Shown here: positions 42,365-51,384 of the stretch, piece by piece
Layout: each line of letters begins with the position of its first letter
How positions within the stretch are numbered: the first letter of the stretch is position 1
NCBI RefSeq assembly: GCF_041435435.1
Contig: NZ_CP108494.1
Location: forward strand, 6,792,501 to 6,856,500
Source: Streptomyces sp. NBC_01241
Lineage (GTDB): Bacteria > Actinomycetota > Actinomycetes > Streptomycetales > Streptomycetaceae
Reading direction: 5' to 3'
DNA: 64,000 nt
Program-made: the position numbers and the translations under genes
The notes under the pieces: model-generated
Told to the model about the DNA's origin: nothing
Seen by the model: only the letters and a program-made list of their open reading frames with translations
The model's database searches: none

Positions 42365-42524
42365 GGGCCTCTCGTTTGGATCATGCCGGGCTCGCGTGCC
42401 CCGGCACCGCACCTCGCCGCGTTGTCGTCGGTCGCCGACGCTCCGCGTCGCCTCCCTCCTCCGCCTTGCGATGCACGGCACCGGACCCCGCTCCCTGATC
42501 CGGCCTGATCCAAACGAAAGACCC
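42365..42524. mobile_element. MITE-like non-autonomous element (160 bp)
   Basis: The ends are inverted repeats of about 25 bp (GGGCCTCTCGTTTGGATCA at the left; the right end read in reverse is GGGTCTTTCGTTTGGATCA), continuing to GCCGG. TA dinucleotides flank both sides (42363-42364 and 42525-42526), as for a TA target duplication. The interior is GC-rich and non-coding. The remaining bases up to 42652 hold only the RBS (GGGAGCGG) of the next gene. Confidence 0.85.
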
Positions 42525-42652
42525 TAGGTGTCCACCGCCGCGCGGACGCCCGAGGGCGAGCCGCGCCTGCCGCCGACCCGACGGAATGCGATCGTGGGCC
42601 CGCGGGTTCACACCCGCGACAGCGCCATCGGCACACAGGGAGCGGAATCACC

Positions 42653-43297
42653 ATGGGCGAGTTGATCCTGATCCGGCACGGCGAGACCGAGTGGTCGCGG
42701 TCCGGGCAGCACACGAGCCACACCGATCTGCCCCTGACCCCCTTCGGCGAACGGCAGGCCCGCGCCCTGGCCCCGCTGCTCGCCGACCGGCAGATCGCGC
42801 TCACCCTGGTCAGCCCCGCGGTACGCGCCCGGCGCACCGCGGAGCTCGCCGGGCTCACCGCGCCCCGCATCACACCCGAGCTGCGTGAGTGGGACTACGG
42901 CGGCTACGAAGGGGTGACCACCGAGGAGATCCGCCTCACCCGCCCCGAGTGGAATCTGTGGACCGACGGGGTCGCCCCCGGCCCCGAGGCGCATCCCGGC
43001 GAGACGCCCGCCGAGGTCGGTGCGCGTGCCGACCGGGTGCTGGCGGAGGTCGTGCGGGCCGCGGGCCGCGATACGGAGGAGGACATCGCGCTCGTCGCCC
43101 ACTCCCACTTCCTGCGCGTACTCACCGCCCGCTATCTCGGCCTGACCCCGGCCGAGGGCACACTGTTCCAGCTCGCCACGGGGGCGGTCTCGCGGCTCGG
43201 CACCGAGCACGGCAAGCCGGTTCTGACGGCGTGGAATGTGACCTTGCCCGAGAGCTTGTTCCCCCGGGACGTTCCGGAAAGCCCGGAGCAGGACTGA
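42653..43297 (+). CDS. Histidine phosphatase family protein
   Basis: A 214-residue protein with the catalytic LIRHGETEWS motif (His at residue 9), VSPAVRARRTAELAG, REWDYGGYEG and the second histidine in ALVAHSHFLRVL. It belongs to the phosphoglycerate-mutase-like/acid phosphatase branch with broad small-molecule phosphatase activity; the natural substrate is unknown. The start is ATG 42653 with GGGAGCGG upstream. It is monocistronic and ends at a strong terminator shared with the convergent GH92 gene. Confidence 0.93.
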   Translation: MGELILIRHGETEWSRSGQHTSHTDLPLTPFGERQARALAPLLADRQIALTLVSPAVRARRTAELAGLTAPRITPELREWDYGGYEGVTTEEIRLTRPEWNLWTDGVAPGPEAHPGETPAEVGARADRVLAEVVRAAGRDTEEDIALVAHSHFLRVLTARYLGLTPAEGTLFQLATGAVSRLGTEHGKPVLTAWNVTLPESLFPRDVPESPEQD

Positions 43298-43339
43298 GCG
43301 GGAGCCGAGCCGTGCCGCCGCGCGGCTGCCCCGCCAACG

Positions 43340-43382
43340 GGCCGACGGCCGGTACCCCGGGGTGAGGTACCGGCCGTCGGCC
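43340..43382. terminator. Bidirectional terminator, 17-bp stem
   Basis: GGCCGACGGCCGGTACC (43340-43356) pairs perfectly with 43366-43382 around a 9-nt loop. It lies between the convergent phosphatase and GH92 genes. Confidence 0.9.
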
Positions 43383-43405
43383 GTGACGCGGGCAGAACAC
43401 CCGGG

Positions 43406-46400
43406 TCAGGAGAGCAACTCCACCTCCGCGAGCGTCCCTTCACCGGCGAACACCAGGCGGTAGTGCGCGTACGAGCCCGGCGTGGCCACCGAGAACACCC
43501 TCGTCTGCCGGTCCCAGGCGAACGACTGGCCCGACCGCTTGTCGAGGTCCTTCCACGTCGCGCCGTCCGACGAGCCCTGGAGGATCCAGCCCGTCGGGGC
43601 CCGGTCCGCCGCGCTCGATGTCAGCGTGTACTGGGCCGCGTCCGTGGCCGAGGCCACCGGCAGGACCACCGAGGTGACCGTCGCCGACGTGGCCGACGTG
43701 TTGTCGAACAGGGCGCCCTCGCCCTTCAACACGTCCGCCTTCGGTGTCGCCACCTTGTCGTCCGTGGTGATCGAGGTCGGCGCCGCGTCCTTTCCGGTGC
43801 CCCACGACGACGGCTCGGCACCCATGTCGAAGTCCAGCACACCGCCCTTGGCCAGCAGGTCGTGCGGCAGCGAAGTCGAGGTCCACTTCTTGCCGTTGAC
43901 CTTCAGGCCCTGGACATAGATGTTCTTCGCGCTGTTCTTCGGCGCCTTGACGACCAGGTCGTGGCCGTTCTCCAGGTGGACCGTGGTCTTCGTGAAGAGC
44001 GGGGAGCCGATCGCGTACTCGCCACTGCCCATGACGAGCGGGTAGAAGCCGAGCGAGGAGAAGAGGTACCAGGCCGACTGCTCGCCGTTGTCCTCGTCGC
44101 CGTGGTAGCCCTGGCCGATCTCGCTGCCGGTGTAGAGGCGGCTCAGGACCTCGCGGACCTTCTCCTGCGTCTTCCAGGGCTGCGAGGCCGCGTCGTACAT
44201 GTAGGTGACATGGTGCGCGACCTGGTTGCTGTGGCCGTACTGCCCCATCCGTACGTCACGCGCCTCGGTCATCTCGTGGATGACACCGCCGTACGAGCCG
44301 ACGAACTCGGGCCCGGCCGTCTCCGGCGTGGTGAAGTACGTGTCGAGCTTCTTGGCCAGGCCGGCGCGCCCGCCGTACAGGTTCGCCAGGCCCCGGCTGT
44401 CCTGCGGGGCCGTGAAGGCGTAGCCCCAGCCGTTCGTCTCCGTGTAGTCGTAGCCCCAGACCCGCGGGTCGTACGTGTCCGGCGTGAGCCGCCAGTCGCC
44501 CTTCGCGTCCTTGCCCTGGAAGAAGCCCACCTTGTTGTCGAAGAGCTCGACGTAGTTGCGGGCGCGGTTAAGGAAGTACTCGGACTCCTCCTTGTACCGC
44601 TCCTTCTTCGTCTTCTTGTAGAGCGCCCGGCCCATCTGTGCGATGCCGTAGTCGTTGAGGTAGCCCTCCAGCGACCAGGACAGGCCCTCGTGCGTGGCGG
44701 TGTTCGCGTAGCCGACGAACGGGGACGTCGCCATGCCCTTGCGGCCGACGCCCGAGGACGGCGGAACCACGGTGGCGTTCTTCAGCGCCGCGTCGTACGC
44801 CGCCTCGGCATCGAACTTCACGCCCTTGACGTACGCGTCGGCGAACGCGACGTCCGAGGAGGTGCCGGTCATCAGGTCGGCGTAACCGGGGGAGGACCAA
44901 CGGGAGATCCAGCCGCCGTCCTTGTACTGCTGGACGAAGCCGTCCACCATCTCACCGGCCTTGTCCGGCGTGAGGAGGGAGTACGCCGGCCAGGTCGTCC
45001 GGTAGGTGTCCCAGAAGCCGTTGTTGACGTACACCTTGCCGTCGACGATCTTCGCGCCCGTGCGGGTCGGGGTGTCGGATCCGACCTGCGGGGAGAAGGG
45101 GCTGGAGTACTTGTCCTTGCCGCCGACCTTCTCGAAGCCCGAGTTCGGGTACAGGTACAGCCGGTACAGGCTGGAGTACAGGGTGGTCAGCTGGTCGGCC
45201 GTGGCGCCCTCGACCTCCACCTTGCCCAGGATGCCGTCCCAGGCCCGCTGCGCCCGGTCCTCGACCGCGCCGAAGGAGCGGGCGGCGGGGATCTCGGCGG
45301 CGAGGTTCTGCTTGGCCTGGTCGATGCCGATGAGGGAGGTCGCCAGGCGCAGGCCGACCGTGCGGTCCTTGCCCGCGTCGAAGCGGAGGTACCCGGTGAC
45401 ATCGTCACCGCCACCGCCGGACAGCTTGCCGCTCGCGGTGACCGGTGCGTCGAAGACGCCGTAGACGAAGAGCCGGGTCGCGCCGGTCGAGCCGCCGCTC
45501 TTCACGTCGGAGAAGCCGGTGAAGGAGCTGGTGTCCGGATCGAGGGTGAGGCCGCCGTCGTTGGAGACGTTGTCGAAGACGACGCTCGCGTTGTCGCCGG
45601 GGTAGGTGAACCGCATCCGGGCCGCGTGGTCGGTCGGTGTCATCTCGGCCTTGAGGCCGTTGTCGAAGGTCACACCGTAGTAGTGCGGCTTCGCCGTCTC
45701 GTTCTCGTGGTGGAACGGCAGCGCACGCGCCGTGCGCGAGGCGTCCGGGGTGCCGGCGACCGCCGACGGCATCAGCTGGAAGGTCTGCCGGTCGCCCATC
45801 CAGGGGCTCGGCTCATGGCTGGCGCTGAACGCCTGGAGCGTGGGCAGGTTGTCGTCGTTGTTGCCGCGCGCGTAGTCGTACAGCCAACTGGTCGACCCGG
45901 CGTTGGTGACCGGCGTCCAGAAGTTGAAGCCGTTCGGGACCGCGGTGGCGGGGAAGTTGTTGCCGCGCGAGAAACCACCGCTGGAGTTGGTGCCACGGAC
46001 CGTCGACGCGTAGTCGGACAGGTGCGGGCGGCGCTTCTCGGGTGCCTTCGGGGCGATCTTGATGTCGTCGATCCAGCCCTGGAACTTCGCCGGGCCCTTG
46101 GGGGAGTCGTACGCCACCAGAATCCGGTCGACGGTCTTTCCCGCCGCGACGGTGCCGATCACCGAGTCGACCTTGTTCCACTGGTTGACGTACAGCCGCT
46201 TGGCGTCGGCCTGGCCCTGCGGGGTCAGCGGTCCGCCGTTGCTGTCGGTCGCCCGCAGATCGCTCAGGTACGTGCCGTCCGTGAATGCCAGGTCCACCGA
46301 GACATGCGTCGCCGGGTAGGAGAGGTCGGTCTCGCCCATCTGGGGATAGATCACATAGGACAGTGAGGTGTCACGGGTGACAGCCGTGTTCACATCGAAG

Positions 46401-47251
46401 ATCTTGTTGTACGAGTAGGCCCGGCCGTCCGCCTTGTGCGTACCGGCGTACCGCAGGGCCTTCTTGCCGGTGAAGCCCGCGCCCGCCTTGGCGGTGGGGG
46501 AGCCGGACGGGCCGCGGTCGGCCTGGCTGCGCATCGAGTCGGGGGCCGGGGCCGAGGTGTCGCCGTCGGAGAACTGGACGTCCGCGAGCTGGGTCGCGTC
46601 GGAGGCGCCGTTGTTCTTCGTGATCTGCAGGCGGTAGTGCTGGTATGCCGTGTCGGATGTGACGTCGTACGACTTTGTCCGGAACCGCTCGGTGAAGGCC
46701 TGGCCGGTCCGGGAATCCAGCTCCTGCCACGTCTTGCCGTCGGTGGAGCCCTGCAGGGTCCAGTCCTTCGGGTCGCGCTCGTCGTGGTCATTGGCCGACG
46801 TCAGCGCGTACGTGACGACCTTGACCGGTTCGACGAGGTCGAACTCGACCCAGCCGGTGGGCTCGAAGGCCAGCCACTTGGTGCCGGGCTCGCCGTCGAT
46901 CAGGTTCTCCTTAACCTCCCCGCCGCCGGTGTTCTCGCCGCTGGCGCGGACGTCCGTCACCTTGTCGGTCACATTGCCCGGTATTCCGGCGGAGAAGCCG
47001 CCATCGACACCCGATGACCGCTTCTTTCCGTCCGGGCCTTCTTCGACGGTGTTGCGCCAGTCCGGCTGCTTTTCATCCGCTTCGAAGGAAGAACTGAACG
47101 TCCGTTCCCCCGGGGCGTTTTGGCCCTTGTCTCCTGTCCGTGCCGACTGCGCGGCGGCCGCGGTGGGGGCTGTCACGACCAGAACCAGTGAAGCCGCGAT
47201 CAGCGCGGCCGTACGGCTTTGTCTCTTACGAGAACCATGTCGGGGCTGCAT
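43406..47251 (-). CDS. Secreted alpha-1,2-mannosidase, glycoside hydrolase family 92
   Basis: A ~1281-residue secreted protein. The signal peptide (AALIAASLVLVVTAPTAAAA) is followed by a discoidin/F5-8C-like carbohydrate-binding domain (residues ~120-230), the GH92 N-domain (TNSSGGFSRGNNFPATAVPN, then FNFWTPVTNAG) and the helical catalytic domain with YHGDEDNGEQSAWYLFSSLG, which carries the conserved acidic residues. A second discoidin-like module ends the protein (TSVVLPVASATDAAQYTLTS). Such calcium-dependent enzymes trim mannose from fungal or plant glycans. The ATG at 47251 has GGGAGG ten bases upstream; the ATG at 47260 is too close to it. It is divergent from ngcEFG. Confidence 0.93.
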   Translation of the reverse strand: MQPRHGSRKRQSRTAALIAASLVLVVTAPTAAAAQSARTGDKGQNAPGERTFSSSFEADEKQPDWRNTVEEGPDGKKRSSGVDGGFSAGIPGNVTDKVTDVRASGENTGGGEVKENLIDGEPGTKWLAFEPTGWVEFDLVEPVKVVTYALTSANDHDERDPKDWTLQGSTDGKTWQELDSRTGQAFTERFRTKSYDVTSDTAYQHYRLQITKNNGASDATQLADVQFSDGDTSAPAPDSMRSQADRGPSGSPTAKAGAGFTGKKALRYAGTHKADGRAYSYNKIFDVNTAVTRDTSLSYVIYPQMGETDLSYPATHVSVDLAFTDGTYLSDLRATDSNGGPLTPQGQADAKRLYVNQWNKVDSVIGTVAAGKTVDRILVAYDSPKGPAKFQGWIDDIKIAPKAPEKRRPHLSDYASTVRGTNSSGGFSRGNNFPATAVPNGFNFWTPVTNAGSTSWLYDYARGNNDDNLPTLQAFSASHEPSPWMGDRQTFQLMPSAVAGTPDASRTARALPFHHENETAKPHYYGVTFDNGLKAEMTPTDHAARMRFTYPGDNASVVFDNVSNDGGLTLDPDTSSFTGFSDVKSGGSTGATRLFVYGVFDAPVTASGKLSGGGGDDVTGYLRFDAGKDRTVGLRLATSLIGIDQAKQNLAAEIPAARSFGAVEDRAQRAWDGILGKVEVEGATADQLTTLYSSLYRLYLYPNSGFEKVGGKDKYSSPFSPQVGSDTPTRTGAKIVDGKVYVNNGFWDTYRTTWPAYSLLTPDKAGEMVDGFVQQYKDGGWISRWSSPGYADLMTGTSSDVAFADAYVKGVKFDAEAAYDAALKNATVVPPSSGVGRKGMATSPFVGYANTATHEGLSWSLEGYLNDYGIAQMGRALYKKTKKERYKEESEYFLNRARNYVELFDNKVGFFQGKDAKGDWRLTPDTYDPRVWGYDYTETNGWGYAFTAPQDSRGLANLYGGRAGLAKKLDTYFTTPETAGPEFVGSYGGVIHEMTEARDVRMGQYGHSNQVAHHVTYMYDAASQPWKTQEKVREVLSRLYTGSEIGQGYHGDEDNGEQSAWYLFSSLGFYPLVMGSGEYAIGSPLFTKTTVHLENGHDLVVKAPKNSAKNIYVQGLKVNGKKWTSTSLPHDLLAKGGVLDFDMGAEPSSWGTGKDAAPTSITTDDKVATPKADVLKGEGALFDNTSATSATVTSVVLPVASATDAAQYTLTSSAADRAPTGWILQGSSDGATWKDLDKRSGQSFAWDRQTRVFSVATPGSYAHYRLVFAGEGTLAEVELLS

Positions 47252-47282
47252 GCCGAGCATTCCTCCCGAGGAAGTGCGCTTG

Positions 47283-47294
47283 GACAACGTTGTC
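47283..47294. promoter_or_regulatory. LacI-type palindrome before the GH92 gene
   Basis: GACAACGTTGTC is perfectly symmetric with the central CG pair typical of LacI/GalR operators. No LacI gene is in the window, so the regulator is elsewhere. Confidence 0.6.
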
Positions 47295-47494
47295 ACCGAG
47301 TTGCACAGGATCCAGTAGGGAGCCAAGTGGCTGGATGTGTCAAGGGTGTTGGGCGTGAACCGCCGACGGAATCAACCGTAATGCGGAAATCGTTACGCCC
47401 GGATCGGGACGCACGGGGTCCAGGTATCCGCAAGGTCTCAACTCGGGAAAGACTGCTGCTCAAACTTGCATTCGATCTTGCTCAGTTGGTCGCA

Positions 47495-47510
47495 AGTGGA
47501 CTATACCTGT
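47495..47510. promoter_or_regulatory. DasR-like operator upstream of ngcE
   Basis: AGTGGACTATACCTGT shares the GTGG, CTA and ACC positions of the DasR element. It lies about 245 bp before the ngcE start and could control the chitobiose/GlcNAc importer. Confidence 0.55.
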
Positions 47511-47753
47511 CGGCGTCTGCACAGCCGTTTCCGGCGACGTGGACAGGGGGACACGGGGGAACGGCCGAGGACGGCACAACAGGTGCGATCCGATGTCCGA
47601 ACTCCCTCAACCCCCCACTGCACATGGCTAGCCTGAGATCAGCACTACCCAAGCGCAACTGACCGCGGTGGCGGGGCCCTTCGCCTGTCTGGCGAATATC
47701 GACGGGCGACCGGTACACACCGCCTGAGTCCTGGAGAAGGCGAGGACTTGAGC

Positions 47754-49202
47754 ATGGGATCCACCTCCGCCCACAAGAATGAGGGCCTTGGCCGTCGCGA
47801 TGTGATCAAGCGATCTGCCGCACTCGGCCTGATCACCGTGCCGACGATGAGCTTCCTGTCGGCGTGTGCGAGCAGTGACAGCAGCAGCGACAAGAAGGTC
47901 GAGAAGGGCAAGACCAGCAAGACGAACCCGCTCGGCGTCAACGAGACGGCTCCCCTAGAGGTAGTCATCTTCGACGGTGGTTTCGGCCAGCAGTACGCCC
48001 TCGACGCGGAGAAGAAGTACAACGCCGCGTTCCCGAAGGCTCCGAAGGTCAAGCACGCCGCGACCCAGAAGATCCAGTCGCAGCTGCAGCCGCGCTTCAA
48101 CGGCGGCACCCCGCCGGACCTGATCGACAACTCCGGCGCCGAGCAGATGGACATGGGTGTCCTGGTCGGCAAGAAGCAGCTGCTCGACCTCACGCCGCTG
48201 ATGGACGCCCCGTCCATCGACGACCCCAGCAAGAAGGTCCGCGACACGCTGCGCCCGGGTGTCCTGGAGATGGGGCAGTTCGACGGCGACCCCGTCTGGA
48301 TCATGTACTACGCGTACACCGTGTACGGCGTCTGGTACTCGCAGACCGCGCTCGACAACCTCGACGCGCAGTACCCCGAGAACTGGGACGACATGCTCGC
48401 CCTCTGCGCGAAGGCGAAGAAGAAGGGCATCGCCGGCTGGACGTACCCCGGCAAGTACCCGTACTACCTGCCGTTCTCGCTCTACCCGTTCATCGCCAAG
48501 ATCGGTGGCCGGGAGGTTCTCGACAAGATCGACAACCTGGAGCCGAACGCCTGGATGGACCCCGCGGTGAAGGCGGCGTTCGAGGCGTACTACGAGCTCT
48601 ACCAGAAGGGCTACGTCCTCAAGGGCACCCCCGGCCTGACCCACATCCAGTCGCAGACCGAGTGGACCAAGGGCAAGGCGCTGTTCATCCCGAACGGCTC
48701 GTGGGTGGAGAACGAGGCGGCGCCGACCACGCCCAAGGACTTCAAGATGATGGTCGCGCCGCCGTCCGGCCTGGACTCGTCCGACAAGATGCCGTTCGGC
48801 ACCATCTGGGCGTCCGGCGGCGAGCCGTTCATCGTTCCGGCCAAGGCGAAGAACCCCGAGGGCGGCATGGAGCAGCTGCGCATCATGCTCTCCGAGGAGT
48901 CGTCGAAGAACTTCACCAAGCAGGTCAAGTCGCTCAGCGCCTTCAACGGTGGCACCGACGGTCTGACCCTGTCGACTGCCATGCAGGCCGGTGTCGACTC
49001 GCTGAAGAAGGCCGGCGACAACGTGGTGAACCCGCGTCTGCAGGACTGGTACGTGAAGCTCCAGAAGGAGCAGATCGGCGTCGCCGGCATCGGCGAGATG
49101 ATGGCCGGCCGCGCGACCCCGGCCGAGACCCTCAAGAAGATCCAGGCCTTCGCGGACGCGGCGGCCAAGGACCAGTCCATCAAGCACTACAAGCACCAGT
49201 GA
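47754..49202 (+). CDS. ngcE: NgcE-type N-acetylglucosamine/diacetylchitobiose-binding lipoprotein
   Basis: A 482-residue solute-binding protein. The N-terminus combines a twin-arginine start (GRRDVIKRSA) with a lipobox (FLSAC), giving a membrane-anchored lipoprotein, probably Tat-exported. The mature part is a family-1 binding protein (PLEVVIFDGGFGQQY, then QPRFNGGTPPDLIDNSGAEQ). Gene order (binding protein, two permeases, then rok7B7) equals the ngcEFG locus of S. coelicolor, which imports GlcNAc and N,N'-diacetylchitobiose. The ATPase is not encoded here; such systems usually borrow MsiK. ATG 47754 has GAGGA seven bases upstream; an in-frame TTG lies at 47748. Confidence 0.88.
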   Translation: MGSTSAHKNEGLGRRDVIKRSAALGLITVPTMSFLSACASSDSSSDKKVEKGKTSKTNPLGVNETAPLEVVIFDGGFGQQYALDAEKKYNAAFPKAPKVKHAATQKIQSQLQPRFNGGTPPDLIDNSGAEQMDMGVLVGKKQLLDLTPLMDAPSIDDPSKKVRDTLRPGVLEMGQFDGDPVWIMYYAYTVYGVWYSQTALDNLDAQYPENWDDMLALCAKAKKKGIAGWTYPGKYPYYLPFSLYPFIAKIGGREVLDKIDNLEPNAWMDPAVKAAFEAYYELYQKGYVLKGTPGLTHIQSQTEWTKGKALFIPNGSWVENEAAPTTPKDFKMMVAPPSGLDSSDKMPFGTIWASGGEPFIVPAKAKNPEGGMEQLRIMLSEESSKNFTKQVKSLSAFNGGTDGLTLSTAMQAGVDSLKKAGDNVVNPRLQDWYVKLQKEQIGVAGIGEMMAGRATPAETLKKIQAFADAAAKDQSIKHYKHQ

Positions 49203-49252
49203 GCAACCGTCACCAGCGGCGGCACCCGCGGAAAGATCGGGGTCGGTAAACG

Positions 49253-50176
49253 ATGCAGCACGGCAAGTACCGTTTCATCGTGGGGTTCTTGGTAGTCCCA
49301 CTGGCGTTGTACGCGGTCTTCGTCATTTGGCCGTTCATCCAGTCCATCTACTACTCGTTCACGGACTGGACCGGCCTGAGCCCGGACTTCAAGATGGTCG
49401 GGTTCGACAACTACACGAAGATGCTGAAGGACGACGTCTTCTGGAAGTCGTTGCAGCACAGCGTGTTGCTCGTGCTGCTGCTGCCGCTGGTGACGCTGGG
49501 CCTGGCGCTGTTCTTCGCCTTCATGCTCAATGTCGGAGGCCGACGGCGCAAGAACGCCGCGGTCTCCGGCGTGCGGGGCTCCTCCTTCTACAAGATCGCC
49601 TATTTCTTCCCGCAGGTGCTCTCGATCGTCATCGTCGCCCTGCTCTTCCAGTTCGCTTTCAACCCCGTCAGCGGGATGCTGAATTCGACACTGAAGGGAA
49701 TCGGCCTGGGCTCCATCCAGCCGGACTGGCTGGGCGATCCGAGTCTCGCGCTGGTCTGCGTCATGTCGGTGCTGGTCTGGTCGACGGTCGGATTCTTCGT
49801 CGTCCTCTTCTCGGCCGGCATGGCGTCCATCCCGAAGGACTTCTACGAGGCGGCGCTCCTCGACGGCGCCAACCGCTTCACCACGTTCTTCCGGATCACG
49901 CTTCCGCTGCTGTGGGACACGGTGCAGTCGGGCTGGGTCTACATGGGAATCCTGGCCCTCGGCGTGGAGGCGTTCACCGCCGTACAGGTCATGACCGTGG
50001 GCCCCGGTGGTCCCGACTACTCGACCACGGTCCTTCCGCTGTACGTGTACCAGACGGCCTTCCGCGACGGGCAGGCCGGATACGCGACAACGATCGGTGT
50101 CGGACTGCTCATCGTCACCATGGCCTTCGCCGCCGTCGTGATGCGACTGGGCCGGCGCGAGCGGCTGGAGTTCTGA
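49253..50176 (+). CDS. ngcF: NgcF-type ABC transporter permease
   Basis: A 307-residue permease of the MalF type with six membrane helices and the EAA loop as EAALLDGANRFTTFFRITLP. The N-terminus (GKYRFIVGFLVVPLALYAVF) is a membrane anchor. It starts 50 bp after ngcE with a weak GGTAAAC-type RBS. It forms the channel with NgcG for the sugars delivered by NgcE. Confidence 0.9.
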   Translation: MQHGKYRFIVGFLVVPLALYAVFVIWPFIQSIYYSFTDWTGLSPDFKMVGFDNYTKMLKDDVFWKSLQHSVLLVLLLPLVTLGLALFFAFMLNVGGRRRKNAAVSGVRGSSFYKIAYFFPQVLSIVIVALLFQFAFNPVSGMLNSTLKGIGLGSIQPDWLGDPSLALVCVMSVLVWSTVGFFVVLFSAGMASIPKDFYEAALLDGANRFTTFFRITLPLLWDTVQSGWVYMGILALGVEAFTAVQVMTVGPGGPDYSTTVLPLYVYQTAFRDGQAGYATTIGVGLLIVTMAFAAVVMRLGRRERLEF

Positions 50177-50267
50177 TGCTGCGATTCACGGGGGACGGCC
50201 CCCGGACCCCCAGCAGGCACCACAGGTCGGCCTCCGTGTCCGGCTCGACAGTACGAGGTGAGTACAC

Positions 50268-51185
50268 GTGAAGACGACTGACACCCCACCCGCGGCACCG
50301 GCGGCCGACCCGGCACCCGTGGCCAAGGCGTCCGCGCCCGCCGTCAAGGAGAAGAGCGGCGAGGGCCAGGTCCTCAATGTCTTCTCGCACGGTGTGCTGA
50401 TCATCTGGGCGATCCTGGTCGTCCTGCCGCTGCTCTGGGCGGTGATGGCGTCCTTCAAGACGGACGACTCGATCCTGTCGACGCCGTGGTCGCTGCCCGA
50501 CAAGCTGCACTTCGAGAACTGGTCGCGCGCCTGGAGCCAGGCGCACATGAGCGACTACTTCTTCAACACCGTCGTGGTGGTGGGCTGCTCGCTCGTCGGA
50601 ACCCTGCTGCTCGGGTCGATGGCGGCGTACGTACTGGCGCGGTTCGACTTCCCGGGCAATCGCTTCCTCTACTACCTGTTCATCGGCGGGATGAGTTTCC
50701 CGATCATCCTGGCGCTGGTCCCGCTGTTCTTCGTCATGAACAACATGGGCCTGCTGAACACGCGGCACGGACTGATCATGGTCTACATCGCGTATTCGCT
50801 GCCGTTCACCGTCTTCTTCCTCACCTCGTTCTTCCGGTCACTGCCGAGCTCGGTGGCGGAAGCGGCGATGATCGACGGGGCCTCGCACACCCGGACCTTC
50901 TTCCAGGTGATGCTGCCGATGGCGAAGCCCGGCCTGATCAGCGTCGGTATCTTCAACTTCCTCGGGCAGTGGAACCAGTACATGCTGCCGACGGTGCTCA
51001 ACACCGATCCGAACCACCGGGTGCTCTCCCAGGGCCTGGTCGAACTGGCCAACAGCCAGGGGTACAAGGGTGACTGGTCCGGTCTCTTCGCCGGTCTGGT
51101 GATGGCGATGCTGCCGGTCCTTGCGGCCTACATCATCTTCCAGCGCCAGGTCGTCGCCGGGCTCACCGCGGGTGCGGTGAAGTAG
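50268..51185 (+). CDS. ngcG: NgcG-type ABC transporter permease
   Basis: A 305-residue permease of the MalG type with a Pro/Ala-rich cytoplasmic leader, six helices and the EAA loop EAAMIDGASHTRTFFQVMLP. GTG 50268 follows GAGGTGAG. It is the last gene of the importer operon and is followed by a 17-bp-stem terminator. Energy must come from an ATPase encoded elsewhere. Confidence 0.9.
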   Translation: MKTTDTPPAAPAADPAPVAKASAPAVKEKSGEGQVLNVFSHGVLIIWAILVVLPLLWAVMASFKTDDSILSTPWSLPDKLHFENWSRAWSQAHMSDYFFNTVVVVGCSLVGTLLLGSMAAYVLARFDFPGNRFLYYLFIGGMSFPIILALVPLFFVMNNMGLLNTRHGLIMVYIAYSLPFTVFFLTSFFRSLPSSVAEAAMIDGASHTRTFFQVMLPMAKPGLISVGIFNFLGQWNQYMLPTVLNTDPNHRVLSQGLVELANSQGYKGDWSGLFAGLVMAMLPVLAAYIIFQRQVVAGLTAGAVK

Positions 51186-51202
51186 CACTCGTACCGTCCG
51201 TA

Positions 51203-51251
51203 CACACACGAACCGCCCGTCGGCCATGCGCCGGCGGGCGGTTCGTGTGTG
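51203..51251. terminator. Terminator after ngcG
   Basis: CACACACGAACCGCCCG (51203-51219) pairs perfectly with 51235-51251. The loop is itself partly paired (CGGC/GCCG). It separates ngcEFG from rok7B7. Confidence 0.9.
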
Positions 51252-51384
51252 CGGGACGGGTGCCCCGGGCGCGGGCGCGGTGCTCATCCGAGGCTTCGCA
51301 TGCTCAAGGTCTTGACGGGGAGTACCTCAAAACGCTCAGCTTAGAGTTCACATGTTGGAGAAATCGGTAGGAGTGAGAGAGTCG

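Larger units (their letters stand above)
47252..47753. promoter_or_regulatory. Divergent regulatory region between GH92 and ngcE
   Basis: It holds two operator candidates. At 47283-47294 GACAACGTTGTC is a perfect 12-bp palindrome of the LacI-family type, 32 bp upstream of the GH92 start. At 47495-47510 AGTGGACTATACCTGT matches the DasR site at about 12 of 16 positions. No gene is supported in between; 47511-47640 is less GC-rich and probably contains the ngc promoter. Confidence 0.55.
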
